Shown: positions 24,339-33,951 of the stretch, piece by piece
Numbering within the stretch: the stretch's first letter is position 1
Layout of the letters: each line of letters opens with the position of its first letter
From: Ureibacillus endophyticus
GTDB lineage: Bacteria; Bacillota; Bacilli; Bacillales_A; Planococcaceae
Length of the DNA: 36,427 nt
NCBI RefSeq assembly: GCF_003628435.1
Contig: NZ_RBZN01000032.1
Coordinates: forward strand, 1 to 36,427
Direction: 5' to 3'
Translations under genes and position numbers: made by a program
Notes under the pieces: generated by a model
What the model saw: only the letters and a program-made list of their open reading frames with translations
The model's database searches: none
Told to the model about the DNA's origin: nothing

Positions 24339-24341
24339 ACT

Positions 24342-24370
24342 TTGACATATTCTTACTAAAGCTTTATATT
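24342..24370 (+). promoter_or_regulatory. Promoter of the ZIP transporter gene
   Basis: TTGACA (24342-24347), a 17-nt spacer and TATATT (24365-24370), a near-consensus sigma-A promoter. Confidence 0.75.
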
Positions 24371-24403
24371 CTGTATAAAATAAAATTTTAAAGGGTGGAT
24401 TCA

Positions 24404-25219
24404 ATGCTTGATTTTGTATTAGAGCTTAAGCCCATTTATCAAGTTATTATTGCCACACTTTTCACTTGGGGAATGACTGCACTTGGAGCTGCTTTAGTCT
24501 TTACTACTAAAACATTTAATCAAAAGTATTTAGATGCGATGTTAGGTTTTGCTGGAGGGGTAATGATAGCAGCGAGCTTCTGGTCTCTGTTATCTCCTGC
24601 TCTGGAAATGGCTGAAGGCGGAAAAATTCCGTCATGGGCTCAAGTAGCTGTAGGATTTTTAATGGGTGGAGCTTTTCTTTTTGCGGTGGATAAATTACTT
24701 CCTCATCTTCATCCGAATGCACCTATGAATTCAGCAGAAGGCATACGACCTAAAGAGAGAAAACGAAGTACATTACTCGTATTAGCCATAACATTACATA
24801 ACATTCCAGAAGGTTTAGCCATTGGGGTTTCCTTTGGTGCTTTTGCTATTGGCTCTCCATCTGCATCTCTTGCTGGTGCATTAGCGTTAGCAATTGGTAT
24901 AGGCATTCAAAATATTCCGGAAGGTGCAGCTGTCTCAATGCCACTACTCAGGGACGGATATTCTCGGAAAAAAAGCTTTATCTTTGGACAGTTTTCAGGA
25001 ATGGTTGAACCGATTTCAGCAATAATTGGATTTTTAGCTGTTGCATTTATTGAGCCGCTTCTACCCTTTGCATTAGCTTTTGCGGCAGGAGCCATGATTT
25101 TCGTTGTAGCGGAAGAAGTTATCCCAAGTTCTCAGGAAGAGGGCAATAAAGATTTAGCCGTAATGAGTTTGATGGTCGGTTTTACGATTATGATGATTTT
25201 AGATGTGGCACTTGGCTAA
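24404..25219 (+). CDS. ZIP-family divalent metal transporter
   Basis: This 271-residue protein has about eight helices and the ZIP metal-binding motifs: HNIPEGLA in helix 4 (H132, N133, P135, E136) and QNIPEGAA in helix 5 (N170, P172, E173). A short His-containing loop lies at about 101-103 (HLH). It would import zinc or a related metal across the cytoplasmic membrane. The ATG at 24404 follows AAGGGTGG by 5 nt; an in-frame GTG at 24395 overlaps that site. It is monocistronic with a strong promoter and terminator, and a palindrome upstream suggests specific regulation. Confidence 0.9.
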   Translation: MLDFVLELKPIYQVIIATLFTWGMTALGAALVFTTKTFNQKYLDAMLGFAGGVMIAASFWSLLSPALEMAEGGKIPSWAQVAVGFLMGGAFLFAVDKLLPHLHPNAPMNSAEGIRPKERKRSTLLVLAITLHNIPEGLAIGVSFGAFAIGSPSASLAGALALAIGIGIQNIPEGAAVSMPLLRDGYSRKKSFIFGQFSGMVEPISAIIGFLAVAFIEPLLPFALAFAAGAMIFVVAEEVIPSSQEEGNKDLAVMSLMVGFTIMMILDVALG

Positions 25220-25257
25220 AAAAGCGTCTCCTTATAGTGGATGGGAGGCGCTTTTTT
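25218..25257 (+). terminator. Terminator after the ZIP gene
   Basis: AAAGCGTCTCC (25221-25231) pairs with GGAGGCGCTTT (25244-25254) with one G-T pair, followed by more T residues. Confidence 0.88.
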
Positions 25258-25273
25258 GCAGTTTGTTTGATAT

Positions 25274-25357
25274 ATGAGCGGATTTTCAAAGTTTAAGGGC
25301 GGTTTTAGCCTGTTTATGGGCGATATTTTAAGATTTATGGGCGTTTTCCTATATTAA
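25274..25357. repeat. Four degenerate 21-bp tandem repeats
   Basis: The core ATGGGCG or a one-base variant starts at 25274, 25295, 25316 and 25337, exactly 21 bp apart, each followed by a T-rich stretch. The units are too diverged for a recent slippage product. They lie between the ZIP terminator and the DUF1292 terminator. Confidence 0.7.
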
Positions 25358-25390
25358 ATAAAAAGCCCTATCCATTTCAGACAGGGCTTT
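25358..25390 (-). terminator. Terminator after the DUF1292 gene
   Basis: AAAGCCCT (25362-25369) pairs with AGGGCTTT (25383-25390), with a TATT/T-rich run following on the minus strand. Confidence 0.78.
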
Positions 25391-25400
25391 ACATTCTACC

Positions 25401-25670
25401 TTATTCCTCTTCTTCCATAATCTCATCAAAGGCATTTGAAACTTTTTCAAATTCTTCGTCACTATCAATTGCGCTGAAATCACCATCATCATCAAGTTTT
25501 AGGAAGAATACATCTATATCTTCTTCTGTTTCTTCTTGTAAATCTTCAACAAAGCCCACGGCAACATAATCTGTTCCCTCTATATTAATTCCGGCAAGGA
25601 CCTCTACTTCTAACTCCTCATCGTTTTCATCTGTAATTGTAAAAATTTCGCCTACTTGTATTTTTTCCAT
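25401..25670 (-). CDS. Small acidic protein, DUF1292 family
   Basis: This 89-residue, very acidic protein matches the DUF1292 (YrzB-like) family common in Bacillales: an N-terminal beta stretch (IFTITDENDEELEVEVLA), a central YVAVGF segment, FFLKLDDDGDF and a Glu-rich tail. Function unknown. Here it stands alone with its own terminator, upstream of nothing obviously related; in Bacillus, family members occur near tRNA or RNA metabolism genes, which does not apply here. Confidence 0.82.
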   Translation of the reverse strand: MEKIQVGEIFTITDENDEELEVEVLAGINIEGTDYVAVGFVEDLQEETEEDIDVFFLKLDDDGDFSAIDSDEEFEKVSNAFDEIMEEEE

Positions 25671-25747
25671 TAGTTCTTCTCCTTTAATCTATTTTTGAAC
25701 GACAACATCTTGTATAGCCATTTAATTAAAAGTTCATACAAAAGTAT

Positions 25748-27202
25748 TTATGTTCCACAAAAAGTTCGATATGGTAAGTTCGATGGTGCTGGCAATGAAC
25801 AATATTCCTTAGTCAGTTCCGAAGTATAGTCGTATGGATTCGCAAGTACTTTCAACAGCTTTTCCATTACACTATAATCCCCATTAACAGCAGCTTCTAA
25901 CGCTTCTTCAACACGGTGATTACGTGGAATGACTACTGGATTCCAACTTTCCATTAATTGTCTAACTTCATCTTTTGTTTGTTCTTGTCTAGAAAGTCTT
26001 GCTTGCCACTTTTCAAGCCAATTTTTAAACTCTTCCTTGTTTGATAAAGGTGTATCTGTCATATCCCCTATTGTTAACCCACGGAAAGTATTGGTATAGT
26101 CCGCGCGATGTTTATGCATAAGGTCTAATAATTCATTGATTAATTCTTTATCCTGTTCTTCTTCATTAAATAATCCTAGTTTTGATCGCATACCTTCTTG
26201 ATAGCTTTCTTCATATAACGGCATATATTTAGATATTTCATTTTGTGCAAGTTCTATTCCTTGTTCCGGATCTTCATGAATTAATGGGATGAGTGATTCG
26301 GCAAATCGTGCTAAGTTCCAACCACCAATAACAGGTTGATTTTCATAAGCATAACGTCCATGACGATCAATGGAACTAAATACAGTTTTCGGATCATACG
26401 TATCCATAAATGCACAAGGTCCATAATCAATCGTTTCTCCACTAATGGTCATGTTATCCGTGTTCATCACACCATGGATAAATCCAACGAGCTGCCATTT
26501 TGCGATTAAATCTGCTTGGCGTTTAATGACTTCCTCTAATAACCGCAAATAACGAGTTTCACTGTTTGGAATAAACTCGTAATGACGAATAATCGCATAA
26601 TGAGCCAATACTTCTAAATTTTCAAATGACCCCATGTTTGCGGCATATTGGAACGTCCCTACACGAAGATGACTTGAGGCTACTCGTGTTAAAACTGCCC
26701 CTGGAAGCTCAGTTTCTCGGATAATGCTCTCACCCGTAGTTACTACAGCTAAACTTCGAGTTGTTGGGATCCCTAATGCATGCATCGCTTCACTTATAAT
26801 GTATTCGCGCAACATTGGTCCAAGTGCAGCACGGCCATCCCCTCCACGAGAAAAAGGGGTACGACCTGAGCCTTTTAGTTGGATATCAAAGCGCTCTTCT
26901 TTTGGTGTAATTTGTTCGCCAAGAAGTACCGCTCGACCATCTCCTAACATTGTAAAATGCCCAAATTGATGTCCTGCATAGGCTTGTGCAATTGGTTTTG
27001 AGCCTTCCGGAGCAGTATTTCCAGCTAAGATTGCGATTGCTTTATCACTTTGTAATTCTTCAACATCCAACCCAAGATCTTTTGCAAGGGATTTATTTAG
27101 CTTTACTAGCTTTGGTGCACGAACAGGATTTAATTCTATTTCAGCATAAAAGTCATTCGGCAACCGAGCATAACTATTATCAAAGTTCCAACCTATTCCC
27201 AT
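25748..27202 (-). CDS. selO: Protein adenylyltransferase SelO (YdiU/UPF0061)
   Basis: This 484-residue pseudokinase-fold enzyme transfers AMP from ATP to protein hydroxyls. K110 ([17 protein letters not shown]), E133 (LREYIISEA), N250 (NTDN) and D259 (IDYGP) fall at a constant offset from active residues I recall in the Pseudomonas enzyme (K113, E136, N253, D262), so it should be active. The C-terminus ends FCGT, keeping the cysteine that occupies the selenocysteine position of eukaryotic SelO. AGAAGGGG is about 9 nt before the ATG. It is monocistronic, with no clear terminator seen in the short gap downstream. Confidence 0.93.
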   Translation of the reverse strand: MGIGWNFDNSYARLPNDFYAEIELNPVRAPKLVKLNKSLAKDLGLDVEELQSDKAIAILAGNTAPEGSKPIAQAYAGHQFGHFTMLGDGRAVLLGEQITPKEERFDIQLKGSGRTPFSRGGDGRAALGPMLREYIISEAMHALGIPTTRSLAVVTTGESIIRETELPGAVLTRVASSHLRVGTFQYAANMGSFENLEVLAHYAIIRHYEFIPNSETRYLRLLEEVIKRQADLIAKWQLVGFIHGVMNTDNMTISGETIDYGPCAFMDTYDPKTVFSSIDRHGRYAYENQPVIGGWNLARFAESLIPLIHEDPEQGIELAQNEISKYMPLYEESYQEGMRSKLGLFNEEEQDKELINELLDLMHKHRADYTNTFRGLTIGDMTDTPLSNKEEFKNWLEKWQARLSRQEQTKDEVRQLMESWNPVVIPRNHRVEEALEAAVNGDYSVMEKLLKVLANPYDYTSELTKEYCSLPAPSNLPYRTFCGT

Positions 27203-27259
27203 TTATTAATCCCCTTCTCTTCTAAACGTTTCTATTTATTTTCTGCCCCACCTTTTGAA

Positions 27260-27778
27260 TTATACTTGAGTTTTATTCGACAATCCTGTAATTACAAAGC
27301 AACTAATCCACGCAACAAAAGTAACCATCATTGCTAGTGATAACCCCAATGCTCGCATAAAAGTGTCTTCTCCAGGATAAAAAGGCTCAATATTAACATA
27401 AAAATACAGAATAATTAATGTTAACAGAAGATAAAAGCTACTTCCAATTGCAGCTATTTTTAATCGATTTTCTCTACAAGCTTTATTTACAACCATCCAA
27501 AACAATATACTCACAACTACTGCAAAAATCATTACAATAAAATGAATATATGGAAAGGTAAATAACGTTAGTATATACAGTACCAAACCCGTAAAACCAA
27601 ACAAGATTGTATTTATTAAAAATAAAAACAATCCAGCTAGCCATACATTTTGAAACCACTTAGCATTTTGTAATGAACGTACAAACCTACTATTCTCACT
27701 AACTAAATAAAAAAGTGATGTTCTAAAAAATAAAATCAATGCAATAAAAATTAATCCTATAAGAAAAAATAATGTCAT
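27260..27778 (-). CDS. Hypothetical membrane protein, about five helices
   Basis: I do not recognise this 172-residue protein. It has hydrophobic segments at roughly 3-22, 46-72, 75-97, 108-129 and 142-165, with short basic loops, so it is an integral membrane protein. There is no motif for a transporter or enzyme. The ATG is preceded by GAAGGGAG. It is divergent from the MATE exporter gene and lies 57 nt upstream of selO on the same strand. Confidence 0.7.
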   Translation of the reverse strand: MTLFFLIGLIFIALILFFRTSLFYLVSENSRFVRSLQNAKWFQNVWLAGLFLFLINTILFGFTGLVLYILTLFTFPYIHFIVMIFAVVVSILFWMVVNKACRENRLKIAAIGSSFYLLLTLIILYFYVNIEPFYPGEDTFMRALGLSLAMMVTFVAWISCFVITGLSNKTQV

Positions 27779-27913
27779 ACAAATCTCCCTTCATTGTCAT
27801 AACGAAAATTTAATTTGGAAGTTTCATCCTGATTTTTCAATTATTCTATAAGACAAATATCTATTACTATGATAATATAATTTCTTATTGTAAATAGAAG
27901 GAAGAGGAACATC

Positions 27914-29287
27914 ATGAGTGATAAAATTCAACACCCTAAGGAGAAGCTAAGTTTATTCCATTTAACTTGGCCGATATTCCTAGAGGTTTTTTTATTTATG
28001 TTAATGGGACTAGCCGATACTTTTATGTTGAGTGCCGTATCCGATAATGCCGTATCTGGTGTAGGTACAGCTAATCAATATATCCATATTGCTATTCTCA
28101 TATTAGAAGTGGTGGGAAATGGGGCTGCCATTGTTGTTTCCCAATATCTAGGCTCCCGCCGTTATTTAGAAGCAGCTAAAATATCGGCTTTAGCAATAAC
28201 ATTAAATCTCTGTGTCGGACTTTTTATGTCGGTCATTTTTATTTTGTCATCCAATCAGTTAATGGTCATGATGAATCTACAAGGCGATGTATTGCACTAT
28301 GCACAAAGTTATTTAATTATTGTTGGCGGTGGAATCTTCCTACAAGCCATTATCAACTCTTTAGCAGCAATTATTCGCGTTCACGGTTGGACGAAACAAA
28401 CCATGTATGTTTCCCTCGGAATGAATGTACTTCACGTTGTTGGGAACTATATTTTAATCTTCGGTAATTTTGGTGCGCCAGAACTTGGTGTACAAGGTGC
28501 TGCTATATCATCTATTGTGAGCCGTTTAATAGCGATGTTTGTTTTCTTCTGGCTTTTATATCAGGCTTTAGAGGTAAATGTAGAGATAAAATATTATTTT
28601 ACTCTATCAAAGGAATATGTTCGTAAAATTCTTTATATCGGCTTGCCAAGTGCTTTAGAGCAAATATTATATCAAGTATGTCAGATTGTTTTCTTATATT
28701 ATGTAACATATCTTGGAGCCGAATCCCTTGCTGCTCGACAATATGCAAATAATATTTCTATGTTTACTTATTTGTTTGCTATAGCAATTGGGATGGGGAC
28801 AGCAATTATTGTAGGACGTTTTGTTGGCGCAGGAGAGAAAGATGCAGCATATAAACAGTTATGGTTTAGTGTGAAAGCAGCTCTTATTTTTACTGTAACC
28901 ATCGCATTAGTTGTTACAATTTTCAGGGAATCCTTAATGAAACTGTTTACCGATAATCCTGAAGTCATCAAAATAGGAGCTTCTGTTCTATTATTAAGTT
29001 TGCTACTTGAAACAGGAAGAACCTTTAATATTACAATTATTAATACATTACGTGCTGCAGGTGATGCCCGTTTCCCAGTGAAAATTGGCTTTCTATCAAT
29101 GGTTTGTATGAGTCTACCATTAGGCTACTTACTCGTATTTGTACTTGATCTCGGTTTGGTTGGTGTTTGGCTAGCCATTGCTGCCGATGAATGGACTCGT
29201 GCAATCATCGTACTATTTAGATGGAAAAGTCGAAAATGGGAACGATTTGCTCTAGTGACACCTAAAGAAGAAGAACTTGTAAAATGA
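27914..29287 (+). CDS. MATE-family multidrug/organic cation exporter
   Basis: This 457-residue protein has twelve predicted helices in two similar halves. The first half opens with LSLFHLTWPIFLEVFLFMLMGLAD, which has the MATE-type proline and the aspartate after helix 1. Conserved elements of the second half include GLPSALEQILYQ (about 239-250) and IAIGMGTAIIVGRFVGAGE (about 290-308). It would export cationic compounds or metabolites by Na+ or H+ antiport. GGAAGAGG precedes the ATG. It is monocistronic. Confidence 0.9.
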   Translation: MSDKIQHPKEKLSLFHLTWPIFLEVFLFMLMGLADTFMLSAVSDNAVSGVGTANQYIHIAILILEVVGNGAAIVVSQYLGSRRYLEAAKISALAITLNLCVGLFMSVIFILSSNQLMVMMNLQGDVLHYAQSYLIIVGGGIFLQAIINSLAAIIRVHGWTKQTMYVSLGMNVLHVVGNYILIFGNFGAPELGVQGAAISSIVSRLIAMFVFFWLLYQALEVNVEIKYYFTLSKEYVRKILYIGLPSALEQILYQVCQIVFLYYVTYLGAESLAARQYANNISMFTYLFAIAIGMGTAIIVGRFVGAGEKDAAYKQLWFSVKAALIFTVTIALVVTIFRESLMKLFTDNPEVIKIGASVLLLSLLLETGRTFNITIINTLRAAGDARFPVKIGFLSMVCMSLPLGYLLVFVLDLGLVGVWLAIAADEWTRAIIVLFRWKSRKWERFALVTPKEEELVK

Positions 29288-29316
29288 GTGGGTTATATTT
29301 AACCTGCTCATTTTTT
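29285..29316 (+). terminator. Terminator overlapping the MATE stop codon
   Basis: The stem is TGAGTGGGTTA (29285-29295) with TAACCTGCTCA (29300-29310), including two G-T pairs, then six T residues. The stop codon TGA is the base of the stem. Confidence 0.78.
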
Positions 29317-29356
29317 GGGATCACCCTTAGGAAGAGTTTGCTCTTGTAATCCTAGC

Positions 29357-29388
29357 AAAAAAGACTTCCCCACTCGAGAAGTCTTTTT
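29357..29388. terminator. Bidirectional terminator at the FMN reductase end
   Basis: AAAAAGACTTC (29358-29368) pairs perfectly with GAAGTCTTTTT (29378-29388). It lies 4 nt past the stop of the minus-strand reductase gene. Confidence 0.88.
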
Positions 29389-29391
29389 ACA

Positions 29392-29946
29392 TTAATGATT
29401 ATCCACCGGTTCTTTCGGTAATAATTGACTAAGTTTGCAATATTGTACGAATACACGTGCAAGTTCGCGGAGACGATTTTTAATTTCATCATCAACGATA
29501 TTATTGTCTGCATCAAAATGAGATGCATGGGTATATACGTAATTTGGTGTTACTAAACATCTAAAATAATCTAATATCGGACGTAATTGATTTTCTACAA
29601 CTAAATGATGTTGATATGTTCCACCATTTGCAACCATAGATACTGGTTTATATCGCATTGCTTTTGGGCTAATCATGTCAAATGCATTTTTTAAAACGCC
29701 TGGAATGGATGCTTGATAGATTGGTGTTGCAATAATATATCCATCTGCTTTTTCAAATTTATCAATCATCATTTGCATATCTTCATTTAGTGGGCTACCA
29801 TCTAAAATTTGGTGTTTTAAATCTGAAAAATATAATATTTCAAGCTCTAATTCGCTATTATATTCTTTAATATATTGTTGAACTTGTCGCAAAAGCGCTC
29901 CGGTTTTTGCACCGAATACCGTACCGTCTACGAGTAATATTTTCAT
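29392..29946 (-). CDS. NADPH-dependent FMN reductase family protein
   Basis: This 184-residue flavodoxin-fold protein resembles SsuE/YwqN-type reductases. The N-terminal phosphate loop (LLVDGTVFGAKTGALLR) and the central TPIYQASIPGVLKNAFD (74-90) are the family's FMN-contact segments. It would reduce FMN or FMN-bound quinones and azo compounds with NADPH. No partner oxygenase is adjacent, so its electron acceptor is unknown. The start ATG is at 29946, with GGTGGAGG upstream. Confidence 0.83.
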   Translation of the reverse strand: MKILLVDGTVFGAKTGALLRQVQQYIKEYNSELELEILYFSDLKHQILDGSPLNEDMQMMIDKFEKADGYIIATPIYQASIPGVLKNAFDMISPKAMRYKPVSMVANGGTYQHHLVVENQLRPILDYFRCLVTPNYVYTHASHFDADNNIVDDEIKNRLRELARVFVQYCKLSQLLPKEPVDNH

Positions 29947-30038
29947 TATGTCTATCCTCCACCTTTTCTATTTCCATCCGTTATTGTAACAGATGCGACA
30001 AATGTCGAATAGGGAACGAGTTTTGAAAAAATAAAATT

Positions 30039-31880
30039 TCAGTCTTTAGTCGGAATTTCAACATTACTCGCTTTTTCAAGGGCTTTCTCCATTTTATGTG
30101 AAGGAGAAGTTAAACTAATTATTGTTGTACCAGGTTCAAAAGTGTAATTTTTTGAATGAATAATAAAGATTAAATCGTTATCTTCATTCACTGCAAATAA
30201 TGGTATCATCTTATGTGCATCATCTTGTAAAAAATCGGTATAAGTATATTGTTCCGTTAAAGGGGTTTTTCTAATCATGTACCCCTCTTCAACAAAACGA
30301 TTTAATGTATGAATATCATATTCCGGGTGAAATAATTTCTTTCCACCAATTGACTTACTAAAATCGCTTGGATCATCCGTATGAATGGCGGTTTGAAAAA
30401 TTTGTTCCCTCCCTAATTCAGGAACAAAGTGATGACATATCAATGCATTATATGCATCCTCATCCGTAGCAGCGATTAAAATTTCATAGGGAGTTAATTC
30501 AATACGATATTTTGTATATTCACTTAAAATATCCCCTACTTCTGTTTTTAATCCTAACTGCCTAGCACGATATAATGCACCATATGAACGATCTAATATG
30601 AGTACAGGCTTATTGAAAGACTGTATTGCCTCTCCTAAAATTGCCGAAAATGCACTCCCTCCAACAATTAAGACACCTGTTTCATCTGTTGCGCATAATC
30701 CAAACTTTTTAGCAATCCAACCAATCGAAAATCCATGGGCAATAACTGTTGCAAAAATAAGTGCTAACGTTAAAGCAGTAATAATTTCCGCATCAGCAAA
30801 CCCTGCTTTACTTAATCTACTTGTAAAAAAACCGGATACTGTTAAAGCAACAATTCCCCGAGGTGAAATCCATCCAATAAACAGTTTTTCTTTCTTTGGT
30901 AAATCCACACCAATCGTAGCAAGCCATACTGAAACAGGTCTTACAATAAATAACATCACTAAAACGAACGCAAGCATCTTCCAATTAAAGACATCCATCA
31001 CTGTACTTATGGTTAATGATGAAGTTAACATGATAAACACGCTAGAAATCAATACAACAGAGATATTTTCTTTAAAATGAATTAAATCCTTTAAAGAAGT
31101 TAAATGCATATTAGCCATGACAATCCCCATTGCCGTAACAGCTAGCAATCCTGTCTCATGCATAATCTCTTCAGATAACACAAATACCAGTAATACACTT
31201 ACTAAAACAACAGGTGATTTTAAATATTCAGGGATGTATCCATGTTCAATTAACTTCACTAGCAAAAATCCTACTACGATTCCTATAACGACTGATAAAA
31301 CAGATGCTCCAAAAAATACAAAGAGAGCTGTACTTGAAATTAAATCATTTAACCAAAACACGACTTCTAATGCAAAGAGGGCCAATAATGCACCAAATGG
31401 CTCCACAACCAAACCTTCCCACTTTAAAATGGTAGCTGGCCGTTCTTTTAACTTCGCATGTCGTAGCAAAGGGATAATGACGGTTGGCCCAGTAACAATA
31501 AATAGACCACCAACGATAAAAGCAACATCTAAAGAAATTCCGGCAATAAAATGAGCTGTTAAAGAGCCAGCAATCCACGCGATAAAAGATCCTATCGTCG
31601 AAATTCGAAAAATAGCCTTTCTGGAATCTTTCATTTCACGAATATCTAAACTTAAACTACCTTCAAATAGAACAATTGCCACTGCTAGAGAGATTAATGG
31701 ATGAAAAACCTCTCCAAAGCTTTCTTGTGGATGAAGAATATTAAAAAAAGGACCAACTAGTAAACCTACAAGAGACATAATGACAATCGCAGGAAGTCGA
31801 AAACGCCACGCAATCCATTGTGAAAGAATACCTAACATTGCAACTGCAGTAATCTGGATAAGTGTCGATTCTAACATCAT
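30039..31880 (-). CDS. CPA1-type cation:proton antiporter, copy A
   Basis: This 613-residue protein has an N-terminal antiporter domain of about twelve helices (to about residue 390), with VTGPTVIIPLLR (about 128-139) as the region of the ion-binding unwound helix. A soluble part follows, with a Rossmann-like nucleotide-binding segment (GVLIVGGSAFSAILGEAIQ) and the RCK-like VLILDRSYG, and the C-terminus looks like a TrkA-C element. Such regulation by nucleotide is known for related K+/H+ and Na+/H+ antiporters. It is the downstream copy of a tandem pair with the same length. AAGGAG lies 5 nt from the first ATG. Substrate cation cannot be decided. Confidence 0.87.
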   Translation of the reverse strand: MMLESTLIQITAVAMLGILSQWIAWRFRLPAIVIMSLVGLLVGPFFNILHPQESFGEVFHPLISLAVAIVLFEGSLSLDIREMKDSRKAIFRISTIGSFIAWIAGSLTAHFIAGISLDVAFIVGGLFIVTGPTVIIPLLRHAKLKERPATILKWEGLVVEPFGALLALFALEVVFWLNDLISSTALFVFFGASVLSVVIGIVVGFLLVKLIEHGYIPEYLKSPVVLVSVLLVFVLSEEIMHETGLLAVTAMGIVMANMHLTSLKDLIHFKENISVVLISSVFIMLTSSLTISTVMDVFNWKMLAFVLVMLFIVRPVSVWLATIGVDLPKKEKLFIGWISPRGIVALTVSGFFTSRLSKAGFADAEIITALTLALIFATVIAHGFSIGWIAKKFGLCATDETGVLIVGGSAFSAILGEAIQSFNKPVLILDRSYGALYRARQLGLKTEVGDILSEYTKYRIELTPYEILIAATDEDAYNALICHHFVPELGREQIFQTAIHTDDPSDFSKSIGGKKLFHPEYDIHTLNRFVEEGYMIRKTPLTEQYTYTDFLQDDAHKMIPLFAVNEDNDLIFIIHSKNYTFEPGTTIISLTSPSHKMEKALEKASNVEIPTKD

Positions 31881-31920
31881 TACATCTCCTTACAACTCCA
31901 AACTTTTATGTCACAAATAA

Positions 31921-31957
31921 TTAAAGCCCTTACGCATTTTAGTATTTGCGAAGGGCT
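31921..31957 (-). terminator. Terminator between the two antiporter genes
   Basis: AGCCCTT-A-CGCA (31925-31936) pairs with TGCG-AAGGGCT (31947-31957) with one bulged base, downstream of the copy B stop on the minus strand. So the copies are not a simple operon. Confidence 0.68.
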
Positions 31958-31967
31958 GTCTTTCATT

Positions 31968-33809
31968 CTATTCCTTTGATATATTTTCGGTATTATTTGC
32001 TTTTTCCAATGCTTTTTCAATCTTCCGAGTTGGAGAAGTTAAGCTGACAATCGTTGTTCCTTGCTCAAAATTACGTTTAGCACCTATGACAGAAAAAATT
32101 AAATTATTATCCTTTCCTACAGCAAATAAAGGTATTGTTTTATGAATATCATCTTGTAGAAAATCTTCAAATGTATATTGTTCAGTTAATGTTGTTTTTC
32201 GAATCATAAAGCCTTCTTCAACGTGTCTATTTAATGTATGAATATCATATTTCTGTTCAAGAAACATCTTTCCACCTAATGATTTACTATAATCACTTGG
32301 ATCTCCCATGTGAATGGGTGTTTGAAATATATGTTCTCTCCCTAATTCTGGAACAAAGCGTTGGCAAATCAAGGCGTTGTAAGCATCTTCCTCTGTTGCT
32401 GCAATTAAGAATTCATAGGGTGTTAAGTCGACATGGTATTCAGTATGTTCGCTTAAAATATCTCCTACTTCTGTTTTTATACCCCTTTGTCTTGTAGGGT
32501 TTAAAGCTCCCCATGAACGATCGATTACTATTACTGGTTTATTAAAGGATTGGAGTGCTTCCGCAAGAACCGCGCTAAATTCCGTTCCTCCAACAATCAT
32601 TACCCCTGCTTCTTCCGTTGCTTGCAATCCAAGTTTTCGGGCAAGCCAGCTAATAGAAAACCCATGTGCTAAAACTGTGGCAAAAACAAGGGCAAGTGTT
32701 AACGCTGTAATAATATCTCCATCCTCAAAGCCAGAATCGGTTAAAACACCTGCAAAATAACCAGACACAGTTAGAGCAACAATTCCTCGTGGCGCAATCC
32801 AGCCAATTAATGTTCTCTCCTGAATGGATAATCCAACACCAATCGTAGAAACCCAAATGGATAACGGTCGAACGATAAACATCATGGCAAGGACAAATAT
32901 AAACATGCGCCAATTCAGAATTTCAAGAAGTGTTTCAATTGAAAGAGAAGCCGTTAACATAATGAAAACACTTGAAATTAACAAAACAGATATATTTTCT
33001 TTAAAGTGAATTAAGTCGCGAATAGAGGTTAGGTGCATATTGGCCATGACAATTCCCATTGCAGTCACTGCAAGTAGTCCAGTTTCATGCATAATCATGT
33101 CCGATAAAACAAACACCAAAAGAACACTACTTAAAACTGCAGGAGATTTTAGATATTCTGGTATATAACCAAGTTCTAATAATCTACCTAATAAGTATCC
33201 GGCAATTGCCCCTATTAATGCTGCGAGTAAAGATGCACCGAAGAATAATATAAGTGAAGTACCAGAGATAAATTCATTAATCCAAAAAACAATTTGCAAT
33301 GCAAAAAGTGCTAGTAATGCTCCAAAAGGGTCTACAACAATACCTTCCCATTTTAATATAGCTGCTGGTCGCTCTTTCAATTTGGATTGTCTTAATAACG
33401 GGAGAATAACAGTTGGCCCTGTAACGATAAATAATCCACCAATTACAAAAGCAACATCTAGTGAAAGTCCTGCAAGATAGTGAGCAGCAAAGGAGCCAGT
33501 AATCCATGCAATAAATGCACCTATTGTAGAAATACGAAAGATTGAACGGCGGAAACCTCTAATTTCTCGTATATCCAAACTCAAACTTCCTTCAAATAAA
33601 ATGATTGCGACAGCAAGAGAAATTAATGGATTAAAAACTCCACCAAAACTTTCATGAGGGTTAAAAATGTTTAGAAAGGGACCAACAATTAAACCTACTA
33701 AAGACATAATGACAATGGCGGGAAGTCGGAAACGCCAAGCAATCCATTGCGATAAAATACCTAGCACTACAACTGCTGCAATAACAAAAAGGGTTAATTC
33801 CATTATCAT
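31968..33809 (-). CDS. CPA1-type cation:proton antiporter, copy B
   Basis: This is a close paralogue of the antiporter at 30039, alignable from end to end without sizeable gaps: 613 residues in both when the start is placed at the ATG at 33809. That start follows AAAGGAG and ATGTA exactly as in copy A; the frame stays open to a TTG at 33827. It shares the membrane domain (LPAIVIMSLVGL, VTGPTVILPLLR), the Rossmann-like segment (GVMIVGGTEFSAVLAEALQ) and the C-terminal part. The copies differ most in the charged loops and helical linkers, which may change cation preference or nucleotide control. Confidence 0.87.
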   Translation of the reverse strand: MIMELTLFVIAAVVVLGILSQWIAWRFRLPAIVIMSLVGLIVGPFLNIFNPHESFGGVFNPLISLAVAIILFEGSLSLDIREIRGFRRSIFRISTIGAFIAWITGSFAAHYLAGLSLDVAFVIGGLFIVTGPTVILPLLRQSKLKERPAAILKWEGIVVDPFGALLALFALQIVFWINEFISGTSLILFFGASLLAALIGAIAGYLLGRLLELGYIPEYLKSPAVLSSVLLVFVLSDMIMHETGLLAVTAMGIVMANMHLTSIRDLIHFKENISVLLISSVFIMLTASLSIETLLEILNWRMFIFVLAMMFIVRPLSIWVSTIGVGLSIQERTLIGWIAPRGIVALTVSGYFAGVLTDSGFEDGDIITALTLALVFATVLAHGFSISWLARKLGLQATEEAGVMIVGGTEFSAVLAEALQSFNKPVIVIDRSWGALNPTRQRGIKTEVGDILSEHTEYHVDLTPYEFLIAATEEDAYNALICQRFVPELGREHIFQTPIHMGDPSDYSKSLGGKMFLEQKYDIHTLNRHVEEGFMIRKTTLTEQYTFEDFLQDDIHKTIPLFAVGKDNNLIFSVIGAKRNFEQGTTIVSLTSPTRKIEKALEKANNTENISKE

Positions 33810-33951
33810 TACATCTCCTTTCGACAAGAACTTAAGGTTAGCCTTGTATTGGTGATACAGCTAACTATAACGATTTGGTCGACTATTGAAACTAAATTCT
33901 TCATTTTACTAAATATAGTATTTGCGGAGGGAATTCTTTCATTCAAATTTT

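Noticed and set aside
30598-31554. Two long antisense reading frames within the antiporter gene
   Set aside because: They are shadow frames of a well-supported gene, rich in Thr, Ile and Asn, with no ribosome binding site or family similarity.
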